Source of the DNA: Acanthococcus lagerstroemiae
Taxonomy: Eukaryota > Arthropoda > Insecta > Hemiptera > Eriococcidae
Assembly (NCBI GenBank): GCA_031841125.1
Contig: CM063112.1
Location: forward strand, 12,550,603-12,614,602
Direction: 5' to 3'
DNA length: 64,000 bases
Under the pieces are notes generated by a model. The model did no database searches and was not told the origin of the DNA. It saw only the letters and a list, made by a program, of their open reading frames with translations. Within the stretch, counting starts at the first letter, position 1. The number at the start of each line of letters is the position of its first letter. Below, piece after piece: positions 34,655 to 44,803 of this stretch. The position numbers and the translations under genes were made by a program.

Positions 34655-37510
34655 TAAGACGTCTTATCGAGCAGTGCAGAAAAGTTTGATGGAATTTCTA
34701 CAAGTATTACTGAGTTTTGATGCCTCGTTGATTTAAGTCTCCTCAAGCTTAACAAATTGCTACAAGTCTTACAGTATTCAAATCTTGAAAAATATTTTAA
34801 GAAAAAACGAAATCCTAATGGATTTTTTAGAGATTTTCAATGTAATTTTGACAGGACCTTACAGTTTTAAATTACGAGTCTTTTACAGTCTTGAAACATG
34901 TAAAAAATTTTTTTTTCTAGCAAGAACAGAGTTTTTTCTCGAAGGATGGGAAAGAGTTCTTTTTTTCTTCACATTCCGCAAAGAATTTCCTTCTCCGGGA
35001 AAGGAGAACAAATAGAAAAATGAGAAATTAATTGGTTTCTTTTCTCGAGAAATGAGGAGAAGGAAGCCATTCTATTTCTTAATTGAGAATAGGATTGTTT
35101 CTTTTAAGTAAGGTTCTTATAAGACCAAAGTCCTTCTTATTCACGATAAAGAAGGGATAATTTTCTTCTTTTTTAAGGGAATAAACAAGGTTTTTTCTCG
35201 AAGAATGGAACTAGGTTTGTTCTTAGTACCTTATTTGGCAAGGTTAGAGTCGCTTGGAAGGGAAGAAGAGTCAAATTAGGCGCCCAAATCAGGAGCGGCT
35301 CAAAAATCTGATAGAATGTTTGAAATTAGCCATTCAAAAAACCCTTATTCCGATACTTGGTTCAATTCTCTTAGGAAATTCAATGAAGTTTATCAGAATA
35401 GGGAAGAAAAGCCGAATTTAGGGACCGAAGCGAAGTCGGATCAAGAATCTGACTGAATTTTCGGGATATGCGACCCAAAATACCCCTATCTTGAATCATT
35501 TTGGCCTCTGAGAAGGAGAAGAAGTTGAATTTGGAGCTCGAATTAGGGTCGAATCAAAAACCTCTTGTTTAAATGTTCAATTTTTTCAGTAAAATTAACG
35601 TAGCCCCCTAGAATGAGAAAAGTTAAATTTGGGGCCCACATTGAAGTCGGATTGAAAATGTGTTGCGATTTTTGTAATCACGTAATCAGTGACAAGCAAT
35701 ACCTCTTATTTTGATACAGTGATGAATTTTTTCCGAAAAATCAGTTTGGCCACTTGGGAGAAAAAGTTAAATTTGGAGCTCAAGTCAAGGTGAAAATAAA
35801 AATCTGTTGCAATAATCTTAATCAGCGACCCAAAATGCCCCTATGTTGCAGCCTTGTTCAATTTTTTCAACAAAATTACCTTAGCCCCTCAGAAGGCGAA
35901 AAAGTCAAGTTTGGGGCTAGATCGAAAATTTGATGCGATATTGGTTATGAAGCACCCAAAATATCCCTATTTTGATACATGATTCGATATGGTTCCGTTT
36001 GTATTCTGAAGTTAGGGGCATAGCGCCCCTTCCTCATAGGTAGAAAAAGTCATTAAAGAAACATTGCAGACTTGAGGAAATTAAGTTGTTAGGCTGAAAC
36101 TCTTTTAAATCGAAAGAAATAGTCTCTCTTGTTTTCCACATGTGAACCGATTTTCAGGAATTTTCTATACGTCTTAACGAACAGTGCAGAAAAATTTGAT
36201 AGAATTTTTACAAGTCTTACTGAGTTTTGATACTAACTGATTGAGTAGTCTCCTCAAGTTTAACACAAATTACTACAAGTTTAAAAAATCTTCAAATATT
36301 TTTTCAGCAGAAAAGAAATCCTAGTGGATTTTTTAGAGATATTCAATGAAATTTCTACAGGACTTTATAGTTTTGAATTTCAAGCCTTACAGTCTTGAAA
36401 TATGTAAAGATTTTTTTTCGAGTCTCAATGAATTTAACCGAGTCTCAACCCAGAGTTAATAAACAAAACTTTGTTTTCTTCTTCGAGGAAGAAATGGTTG
36501 AAAAATAAGAAATTGGTTCTTTTTTTCGAGGAAAGAGGAAAATACTACTTTCTCTTTCTTGAATGAGAAAATATTTGTCCCTTTTAAGGAAGAGCGGGGA
36601 TCTTATCCACGAAAGAGAAGGGATTATTCCCTTCTCCTTTTTTCAAGGGAATGGCCACGGTTTTTTCTTTCGAAGAATGAAAAGAAAAGTTCTTCTTTTC
36701 TTCACATTCCTTAAGGAACTTACTTTTACAGAAAATAAAAATGAGAAACTAACTAGTTTAATTTTTTGAGAAAGGAGAAGAAATCCCGTCTATTTCTTAA
36801 ATTAGAATAACTTTGTTCTTTGTGAGAACGAAGTTCTTTTTATTCACAAGGAATAATTTTGTTCTTTTTTAACGGAATTAACGAGGGTTTTTCTCGAAGA
36901 ATGGAACAAGGTTGTGTTTTTCTTCATTTTCTCGAGAAAAAGAACCAGTCGATTTCCTAATTTGGCAATATTAGAGCCCCTTACTCGCAGAAGGGAAGAA
37001 GAGTCAAATTAGGCGCCCAAATCGGGCTCAAAAATCTGATAGAATGTTTGAAATCAGCCACTCAAAGAACCTTTATTCTGATACTTGTGGGAAATTCAAT
37101 GAAATCCGCCAGAACGGGGAAGGAAAACCGAATCTAGGGCCCGAATCAAAGTTGGATCTAAAATTGACTAGATTTTCGAAAAATGCGACCCAGAATACCT
37201 GTACTGTGATACCGTGTTCAATTTTTTCAGCAAAAGCAATTTGGCTTCTCAGAAGGAGAAGAAGTTGAATTTGGAGCCCAAATCAGGGTCGAATCAAAAA
37301 CCTGTTGCGATAATCGTAATCAACGATCCAAAATACCTTTATTTTGTTACCTTGTTTAAATGTTTAATTTTTTCAGCAAAATCAGTTTGGCCCCTCAAAA
37401 GGAGAGAAAGTCATTTGGGGTCCAAATTGGGGTCGGATCGGAAATTCGATTCGATGTTCGTAATCAGCCATCCATTATATCCCTATTTTGATACTTAGTT
37501 CGATATGTGT
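34655..37510 (+). repeat. Tandem duplication of about 1.5-1.7 kb
   Basis: The block CAGTGCAGAAAAGTTTGATG at 34672 recurs as CAGTGCAGAAAAATTTGATA at 36182, an offset of 1510. The later block TCAAATTAGGCGCCCAA recurs at 35271 and 37004, an offset of 1733, so indels have accumulated. Each copy has a CTTTT/AAGAA-rich part followed by several dispersed ~135-bp units. Confidence 0.75.
35280..36000 (+). repeat. Dispersed ~135-bp-unit array, + orientation
   Basis: Units show ATCAGCGACCCAAAATACCC, CTTGTTCAATTTTTTCAG, CAAAAT and a GGCCCCTCAGAAGG-like block. Continued in the duplicated copy at 37013-37500. Confidence 0.7.
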
Positions 37511-38269
37511 CCGTTTAAGATACCGAAGTTGGAGACACACTCCTCCTTATAGTGTAGAGAAGGGGGGGAGAGGGTTCACGACCAAAGATGCTGGTCCTTA
37601 CCAACATCTTTTACTGCCTATTAATCCAACACTTGATTCTGAAGATATTGAAAAGGGAGAAATTCACTGGACAACTGGTATAAATCAGATGGACTTGAAA
37701 CTTTAGTCACAGATGGAGAGGACTACAAGAATTTAGCGAAGTTCGGTGATCGGAAAACGGATGTTGTTTTGCATCCGTTGCCCTTTGCTGACTCGAGCCA
37801 CAGATTGCCGGCTTTTAAAATTGCAGGAAGTTTGAAGAGTCGTCAAACTTGCGAAGACCCAGCCTTCCGTCCACTACCTTGGGGAACCTTTCGAGCGCCC
37901 ATTGCTGCTCGTTGGCTAGCGCTTCCAAAATGTGCAAAATCACCGTAATTTCCGAGTCACTTAGCGGACGCGGCATCGCTGTCATTAAGTACGTTAACTC
38001 GTTCGTAAATCTTCGCTTGACTAACTGTCACTCCGGATCAACTACATTCTGGTTGACACGACACCGGTTGGGCTCGGCAGGCCAAAAAAGACGCTCTTGT
38101 ATTTTTCCAGTCTTCTGATGCAGAAAAGAAAACCACGACGCCGCTGTGATGCTAGATAGCTGGCGATACGGTTCAGATTGGGATAACGGAACACAGGACT
38201 GAAACACATACAAAAAAAAAAAAAAAAAAGGAGTGGGCAGAATCACGAGCGATCGTAAATCAGTCGTCA

Positions 38270-38712
38270 CTCTACCAGTGTCACTTTGAGGCAGGTATCA
38301 GTGTTGGTGTTCTTGGTGAGCACGACGCTCGTACAAATTGGAGCGGCGCGACGTCTTTCGTGTTCTGATCGCGTGGTTATGGAGATTCGGTGCTGTGCAA
38401 TTTCATCGAAATCGAGTAAAATCGATAGTTTGTGAACCTCTCGTATGATGATGCGCGAATAAAATTCGTAGGGTCGAAGGCAAGTGTCGTGTGATTTGCG
38501 AGCATTCGACGAAATTTCGTTTCGGTTTCCGTTTCGTGAAATGTAAATTCAGCGACTGCGGCTTCGTGTAGTGACGGCTGCTCGTTCCGAGGTCAATTTC
38601 GACCATCCGGCTCTCTGGCATGATGGAGGAACCCAGGCATGAAAATTTGATCTGGTTGCCCGACGACCAAGTGAAGAGTAAAAAACTGAGAACTGGCAAC
38701 GGACTAGCATAT
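38270..38712 (+). CDS. Candidate promoter, leader and start-codon exon 2 (coding 38620-38712)
   Basis: CpG-rich sequence from about 38330 (GAGCGGCGCGACGTC) leads into an open start region. The first ATG at 38620 is followed by a second ATG with A at -3 and G at +4. Coding part is 31 codons (MMEEPRHENLIWLPDDQV to NGLAY) and ends at TAT|GTAAGG in phase 0. Leader reading frames include an 18-codon one at 38379-38435 and a short one soon after. No domain is recognised. It may be an alternative first exon of the same gene as 27561. Confidence 0.5.
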
Positions 38713-39289
38713 GTAAGGCATTACTAGCTCATGTTTGTTTGAAAATAATTCGACGAATTTCAGGTTGTTATCCGTTTTCTGATGACTCGTGTCCTCAGAG
38801 GTCGCGCGAATGAAATTTATTGAGAGGCAGAATTGCGTTGTAAAATATTAATAAAATTGAATAAAAAATAAGCATTTCTGACCCAAGTAATGTTCCGTCT
38901 GAGTGAAAGAAGAAAAATCATTCAGAATATTGGTATGTGCTCCCTCATGGCGAATGCCCCGGTGCTATGTCGTGCGTCTTAGTCCTTTGATGGAACATTT
39001 CTGGGAATACATACCTTCATTGTGTCCCTTATTTTGAATCACACCCTGCAGATTGATGGTTAGTCTATCAACTCAAATTTTTCAGAAAACTTTAATGTTC
39101 AGAAAATTGACGTGCATGAGACTACGTCAGAATGCTCTGTTCTTTTATCTCTTATCAGTATTTCAAGTGTCGTAATTTGGTTATTGTTCGTTGTTACCAT
39201 TTTTCCATACTGTTACGAGTGTGTGTGTCTTATCTACTTTTCGAACGTCACAAATATGGACCACATTAACGCCGGAACCGGGTTGTCCT
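38713..39289. other. Non-coding spacer
   Basis: AT-rich sequence downstream of the candidate exon, with no recognised repeat or exon. Confidence 0.6.
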
Positions 39290-39365
39290 AACTATAATTT
39301 TGCCCTTTCTTTCCAGTTTCAATAAAGAAAATCCGTCATTATTAACCTATGTACTTTTGTGGACT

Positions 39366-40000
39366 AGTGGTTCTCAGCGGAGGGTGATAACGTACCCTGG
39401 GGGGGGGGGGTGTAGAAGTACCGAAAAGCCGCAAGCTTGTTTTGGGCGGTCGGAGAGTGATGAGTTTCGGGTGGTGAGCATGTTTTTGTATAGAAGCGTG
39501 GGCTTCAAGCCAACATCTCTCACCTTGACCCTGGAGTGTAGAGCATCGTGTGAAAGTTTTTGATTGCCTTTCCCCCCCCCCTCCTACCTTGTCGTGCGGG
39601 GGTTCAGTGTAGTGACAGATCTAATTACCATAAAAAGAAGTCGACGTGATATCGAGAAGAAAGGGGACTTGCGCTTTCATCTTACCAATATAGAACCTGA
39701 CGTCGTGAAATTGGCTCTGAAGCACTAGGCCCGAACTTCCCTCTGATCTTCGTTGTGTAAAATTTTTGCAAACGATCTTTCGTCCTCAAAAATAGTTTCC
39801 TTGCAGTGATCTAGTTTTCTTGATTTGGTATAATACAGTTCTGTTATCGGTTTTCATCGTTCTTCTAAATGTATTTTTCTTTCATTGATGTTCGTTTTTA
39901 AGAAACTTCTTCTGATCTTCATTCTTACCATGATAGAGGGTGTTGGAAAATGCTTAGCTCTTCTGGTGGACGGTAGCTTAAAAAAGATTGGGAACCACTG
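39366..40000. mobile_element. hAT-type MITE, CAGTGGTTC family
   Basis: Ends AGTGGTTCTCAG and, inverted, CAGTGGTTCCCAATC. Flanked by TGTGGACT (39358-39365) and TGTAGACT (40001-40008), 7 of 8 matching. It sits inside the LINE, and deleting it joins the two coding pieces. Contains G and C tracts; no transposase. Confidence 0.8.
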
Positions 40001-40499
40001 TGTAGACTATAATGACAGCAATTGATGATGGTGCACAAACCAATGTTATATACACGGATTTTAAGAAGGCTTTTGACAGAATCAACCACAAGGTTCTATG
40101 TATTAACGAAGTTACAAAACTATGGTTTTTCGAACCCTCTAATCAAATTCCTGAAATCTTGACTACTGAAAGAAATACAGAAGATGGTTCTCTGTGGAAT
40201 AGTTTCAGCGCCTTATATAGCAGTCTCTGGCATCCCATAGTGCTCCCTAGGCCCCTTATTACATAGGTTGTCGCTAAGTAACTGAGACTAAAATTCGTAC
40301 GGCCCACCAACGCTACCTGTCGGCGTTTCAACGCAGTAGGGGGATAATTTGGTTCATTAGTTATCGATTGTGACCACGCCAAGCTCATTTGATTGAAAAC
40401 TCGCTGTACTAGACCAATTTGAAAGGAATCATATGCGTTGACCCCTACAGGTTTTTTAAAGAAGGAAAAAGAGCATACAATCACTTACAAAATTTCTTA

Positions 40500-40770
40500 T
40501 TAATCATCATCTTCATTAAGTACACAAACATCTTTTTCAAAATAAGCGCCATTCATGGCTATACAGGCGTCTATTTGTTCTTGCCATTTATCAAACGTTT
40601 TTGCGTATTCCGCCGCCGGTAAGGAGGAGAAAAACATCTGCGCCACAGTGATGCGACTTCTTGATTCATGTTGAATTGACGACCCTGTAAGGCTGCCTTT
40701 AATTGAGGAAATAACCAAAAGTCGCAGGAGGCGAGGTCAGGACTATGTGGGAAGTGGGGGTGAATTGTGA
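40500..40770 (-). pseudogene. Mariner transposase C-terminal fragment, left arm
   Basis: The - strand reads AAEYAKTFDKWQEQIDACIA and the following residues up to a stop at 40500. Upstream, in a shifted frame, a PHSPDLASCDFW motif matches the third catalytic Asp region of mariner transposases. A frameshift near 40640 and the missing N-terminus show it is dead. Confidence 0.85.
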
Positions 40771-40795
40771 TTTTTTGTCATCACCGCAGCGCAGA

Positions 40796-40935
40796 TGTTT
40801 TTCTCCTCCTTACCGGCGGCGGAATACGCAAAAACGTTCGATAAATGGCAAGAATGAATAGATGCCTGTATCGCCATGAATGGCGCTTATTTTGAAAAAG
40901 ATATTCGTGTACTTAATGAAGATGATGATAAATAA
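40796..40935 (+). pseudogene. Mariner transposase C-terminal fragment, right arm
   Basis: Mirror copy of the left-arm fragment on the + strand (MFFSSLPAAEYAKTFDKWQE, stop, IDACIAMNGAYFEKD). It has an in-frame TGA where the left copy has Gln. It ends at TAA at about 40935. Confidence 0.85.
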
Positions 40936-41598
40936 AACATTTTGTAATCATATGCTTTTTTTCTGTCTCTGAAAAAATCTTTAAAAAACCAGTAGGGGTT
41001 AACGCATATGTTTTTTTTTTTCAAATTAGTCTGGAACAGCGAGTTTTCAATCAAATGAGCTCGGCGTGGTCTCAATCGATAGCTAATGAACCAAATTATC
41101 CCCCTACTGTGTTGAAACGCCGATAGGTAGCGTTGTCGGGCCGTACGAATTTTAGTCTCAGTTACTTAGCGACAGCCTATGTATTTAACGTATACGTAAA
41201 CGATTTCCTATCATATGTATTGAACACCCAGAAGTACTTATAATATCTGGTGGGACGTGTCGATAATTGCCCTTTCGAGTATCGCATCAGTGACTGGAAG
41301 GACTCTGAAGTACTTATGTATGCAGATGATGTGAAACTTGCAAAAAAAAAAAGTCCATTAAGCGAACAGTGCAAAACTTTTAAACTTATTTAAGTGCCTC
41401 AAGCATATGGTGCAGACGAAATAATCTGTGCCTAAATTTACAAAAAAAGCCCATCAAATTACAATAACCGAAAATGAAATACCAATTATCACCAAGTATC
41501 AAATCAATAACCATACACTCCGGATCCTAAAGGAGAAGTAAGACCTAGGTGTCATTATTGCCTCACGGTTAACATTTACTCCACAGTGTAACAGAGTT

Positions 41599-41822
41599 CT
41601 CTTTTTCCAATTTTTTACTCTCAGTCCGGGTCCTGTAATCCATTCTTTCGAGAATTACTTCAGAGACATCGGGGTGGCTGTTAGGGCTGTCTTAGCCCTC
41701 TCATCTTGCCGAAAAATCGGCCTAGGTCGAAATGTGGCGAGTTGCTACATGGGCTCGAATCCGGGACCTCCTGATTCCGAGACCAGCGCGCTATCCATTC
41801 GGTCAACCAGAGCTTCAGTATG
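41599..41822 (-). mobile_element. tRNA-derived SINE, copy 2, inside the LINE
   Basis: Same family as 6445-6666, on the - strand, with the B box (GGGCTCGAATCC on +) and tRNA head at the right and a T-rich (poly-A) end at the left. Flanked by ACAGAGTT (41591-41598 and 41823-41830). Reverse transcriptase sequence continues on both sides. Confidence 0.9.
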
Positions 41823-42084
41823 ACAGAGTTATTAAAAAAGCCAGATCTATGCTGGGCTTTATGTATCGACAATCACATTTATTCCACAAATCCGAAACTC
41901 TTGTTGCTCCTATATATTTTGCCTATGTACGTTCTCACTTAGAGTTGCTTCTTCAGTTTGGCGTGCGAATACTATCAAAATAAATTACTAGATCGAACAA
42001 ATTCAAAAACAACTTATGAAAAGACATAGGTGGATAAGAAGGGTAAATTTGCACCCGAGAACTGTGTAAAATGGTAAAGGAGGA

Positions 42085-43710
42085 ATGGATGAAAGAAAAA
42101 TATGCGATAAGATAGAAGAATTTATGAATAAAGAACAAATTGACTTGGCATGCTGAAAAGTAAAAATGGAGTTTGGAGAAAGAAGGAAGAAAGGGAGAGC
42201 CTATATACGTACAGCTGAAGGAAAAGTGAAATGGTGGGTAGAGTATGTAGAAGGACTATATAGTAATAGTAGGGATGAAGAAATGAGAATGGAAAGGGAG
42301 GAAGATGTGGAAGAAGACAAGAGAGGAGACTCAGTTTTGAGAGGTGAATTTCACAAACCACTGAGAGATTTAAAGAAAGGGAAAGCGTAAGGAGTAGATG
42401 AGATACCAGCTGAATTATTACAGAACTCAGGAGAATATGTACCTAATAAATGGTGGAAATTTGTATGTCATATTTATGATAAAGGGGAAATGCCGGAGGA
42501 TATTAAAAAGGATGCCATTGTAACTATTCCCGAAAAAGCAGAAGCAGATAGGTGTGAAAATTATCGAACAGTTGGTCTTCTTTCACATAATATAAACTAG
42601 GATAATTTATTGGAGAATCGGAAATAGAATAGATGCAGAATTAGGAGATGATCAGTTTTTGGATTTGGAAAAGGAAAAGGTTTAGAGAAGCAGTGTTAGC
42701 TTTGAGATTAATTGTTCATAAGTGGGAGACTCAAAAAGGTGCAATGGCATTCGTTGGCTTTTAACGATGTTAAACGGGATAAAATGTTTGCTATTCTAAA
42801 AAAAGATAATATACACGAAGGGATAATTGAAATTTTGGCTAATATGTACAGCAGATTATCGGCATATGTAAAAACAGATAAAGGGGGATCGCTTCCCTAT
42901 CCAGAGAGGGGTAAAGCAAGGGGACCCGCTACCTCCAAATCTGTTCAACTGCATTCTGGAACGAATCTTGAGAAACTTAAACTGGGAAAAAAGGGATTAA
43001 AAATTTTGGGGAAAGAAATAAAGAATTTAGGATTTGTTGAGATGACATAGTACTTGTGGCAGAAAGTTTTGACGAAATGTTGAAAATGGTAAAATACCTG
43101 AAAATGCAAAGCGATGCTTTCGGCCTATCCATGAACTTATCGAAAACGAAATTTATGTCCAACAGTTGGGGCATAAACAAATTCTGGCTGGATGGGACAA
43201 AAATAAGTAAAGTGGAAAAATTTACAAATACCTGGGTTAAACCTCAAAATATAACCTCAACATGGAAGGCATTGTAAGAGAAAAGATCGCTAACGGTTGG
43301 AAGGCATTGTGGCAAAACAAATCGGTATTAAATAGCGAAATGAAACTGAAATTGAAAATAAAAGTCTTAGAGAGTGGTGTACTGACGTATGGCGCCCAGG
43401 CATGGTCCCTTACCGAAAGCCAATTGCAGCAGTTAATGAAAACACATAATTCCACGCTAAAGGCCGGTTTCACCAAATTAGGTAATCCGAGTTTAAACCC
43501 GAAATTCGGTTGAATTAGAGTTAAACCAGGAAATGAGTTTTATCAACAAAAAACTGAGGCTTAAACGGTGCTTAGTGTAACTGACCGCACTTGGAGAGTT
43601 GACTGAAGTTTAACTTACTCGGATATCTTACTCTGAGTATAACTGAAGTTAGTAAAACCGGCCCTAAGAAGCATTCTGGGCTTTCGACTAAGAGATAAAA
43701 TAAAAATAAA
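42085..43710 (+). mobile_element. Decayed RTE-like LINE
   Basis: Pieces of a second, different reverse transcriptase are present: GVDEIPAELLQ (42397), IVTIPEKAEADRCENYRTVG near 42520, DIVLVAESFDEM near 43045, FGLSMNLSKTKFMSNS near 43120, and RSILGFRLRDKI after the MITE (43668 onward). There are many stops and frameshifts. The 5' junction with the first LINE (about 41990-42085) is not defined. An A-rich string (AAAATAAAAATAAAAATT) near 43697 may be its tail. Confidence 0.8.
43461..43664. mobile_element. PIF/Harbinger-type MITE
   Basis: 204 bp, flanked by TAA (43458-43460 and 43665-43667). Ends AGGCCGGTTTCAC and, inverted, GGGCCGGTTTTAC. The 3-bp TAA duplication is typical of PIF/Harbinger. 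Deleting the element with one TAA restores the LINE reading across the junction (STL + RSILGFRLRDKI). Confidence 0.85.
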
Positions 43711-44803
43711 AATTTATCATGTCACCCCCTCCACTGTCTTACGTACCTTTGAGTAGGTTTAGCGTGGGGCAGGGGAGGGGACCTCACCTTTTTAAAACTA
43801 CATAATTCATGCAAAATACTTATATACAGTGATATAAAATTTACAATCTTAGAAGCTAGATTACTACTATTTTGTCTGTCTGTTAGTCAGTCAGTCAGTT
43901 AATATCAAGTCTGCCTCAGATTCCTTTTGTCTCCTTTGATTTCACGACACTTCCCTATCGGCTTCCACCTTCCTTCCTCGCCCGCCACTTCGGCAACACA
44001 CCCAAGACAGGGAGGGTCGCTCCAAGTAGAGGGGCCACCTCCGTGGTCATATGGTTACCACAAGACTTCAGCCTCAAGTTCTTTGTCGCTTCCACAAAGT
44101 GGGTCGAGCAAGTGAGTCAGGTATTGGGTTCCAGGGTCCCCTACCAGTGACGCTCCTCGGGACGGGAGAGGACGCTCACAGGTGCCGAAGTGCCACTAAG
44201 CTTCTCCTTTCTACCTCAACATTTCTCACTCGCTACTGTCATTGTCTCTTCTGCTGGTATTACAGCTTCGGTGGAGTGCCGCGTATTGGTGTTGGTTGAC
44301 GTTGGGCCCGCCGTATTCCATGCTCTTCATCAGTCTGGGGCCGCCCTCTTCCGAGCTCTTCGATGGGCGGCTACGGGTCCTCCCCGATCCTCGCCAGTCA
44401 GCATTGGTGTGCCGCTGACAGGGGCCTCGTATACGGGTCCCCGTTGATTCCTGGTGCGGGAGCCTGCGACGGCATCATCTAGACAACGGGTACGGAACCT
44501 AAGTAAGCTATAACCACATAACCCAGGGTGCCCCAAACCTCTAGCGAGCCAGCCCCACATAACTCGGTTTGCTTTCCTTATTATTTATTTAAAAAATACA
44601 AATTATGTCACACGCTTTTTAATGTATTTATTTGAAATTAATCGTGCAATTTTTGGCTTGTAACTAAGGTAAATGACGTAATCTGAATTTTTAAAGTAAA
44701 TAATAAGGAAAGCAGACTCCCTGCGGCTATGTGGGGTTGGTTCCCTCGGGGTTTACAACAGCCTGGGTTATGTGGGGTTGGCTCGCTTGAGGTTTAAAGC
44801 ACC
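43711..44803. repeat. GC-rich spacer with inverted and tandem repeats
   Basis: Contains a CAGT-like simple run near 43880-43902, a GC-rich block (43980-44470) without a convincing gene, and an inverted repeat. In that repeat 44500-44591 pairs with 44694-44780, sharing GGAAAGCA and TTATGTGGGG(C/T)TGG. The last part (about 44725-44803) is a minisatellite with TATGTGGGGTTGGCTCGCTTG units that resumes at 47069 after the next element. Confidence 0.65.

Larger units (their letters stand above)
27660..38269. other. Long non-coding stretch with repeats
   Basis: About 10.6 kb without a supported exon. It contains a copy of the 225-395 repeat (29388-29525), an inverted array of the dispersed ~135-bp repeat (31440-32010) and a large tandem duplication (34655-37510). 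The stretches 27660-29380, 29526-31430, 32020-34650 and 37511-38269 show only AT-rich sequence and short homopolymers. Confidence 0.6.
40266..41177. mobile_element. Palindromic mariner-derived element
   Basis: A 912-bp near-palindrome between TA dinucleotides (40264-40265 and 41178-41179). Each arm of about 380 bp starts GG(T/C)TGTCGCTAAGTAACTGAG. Each encodes, reading inward from the terminus on the opposite strand, the C-terminal end of a Tc1/mariner transposase (IDACIAMNGAYFEKD). The left copy extends further and keeps a SPDLASCDFW-like motif with the last catalytic Asp, in another frame (40700-40770). The right copy has a TGA in WQE*IDACIA. It cannot make transposase. Confidence 0.9.
39290..42060 (+). 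mobile_element. Decayed Jockey/CR1-like LINE, interrupted three times
   Basis: Reverse transcriptase pieces appear in order: the NLLTYV-like start near 39340, YTDFKKAFDRINHKVL at about 40050, a SGIPQ-like block near 40225, NVYVNDF near 41195, YADDVKLA near 41325, and the thumb (KKARSMLGFMYRQSHLF) at 41840. Three later elements split it: 39366-40000, 40266-41177 and 41599-41822. Removing each with one target copy restores the reading. The 5' end and exact 3' end are unclear. Confidence 0.83.

Noticed and set aside
44051..44560. GC-rich frames that could be a gene
   Set aside because: Three overlapping frames, no domain, no splice signals in keeping, and repeats on both sides.
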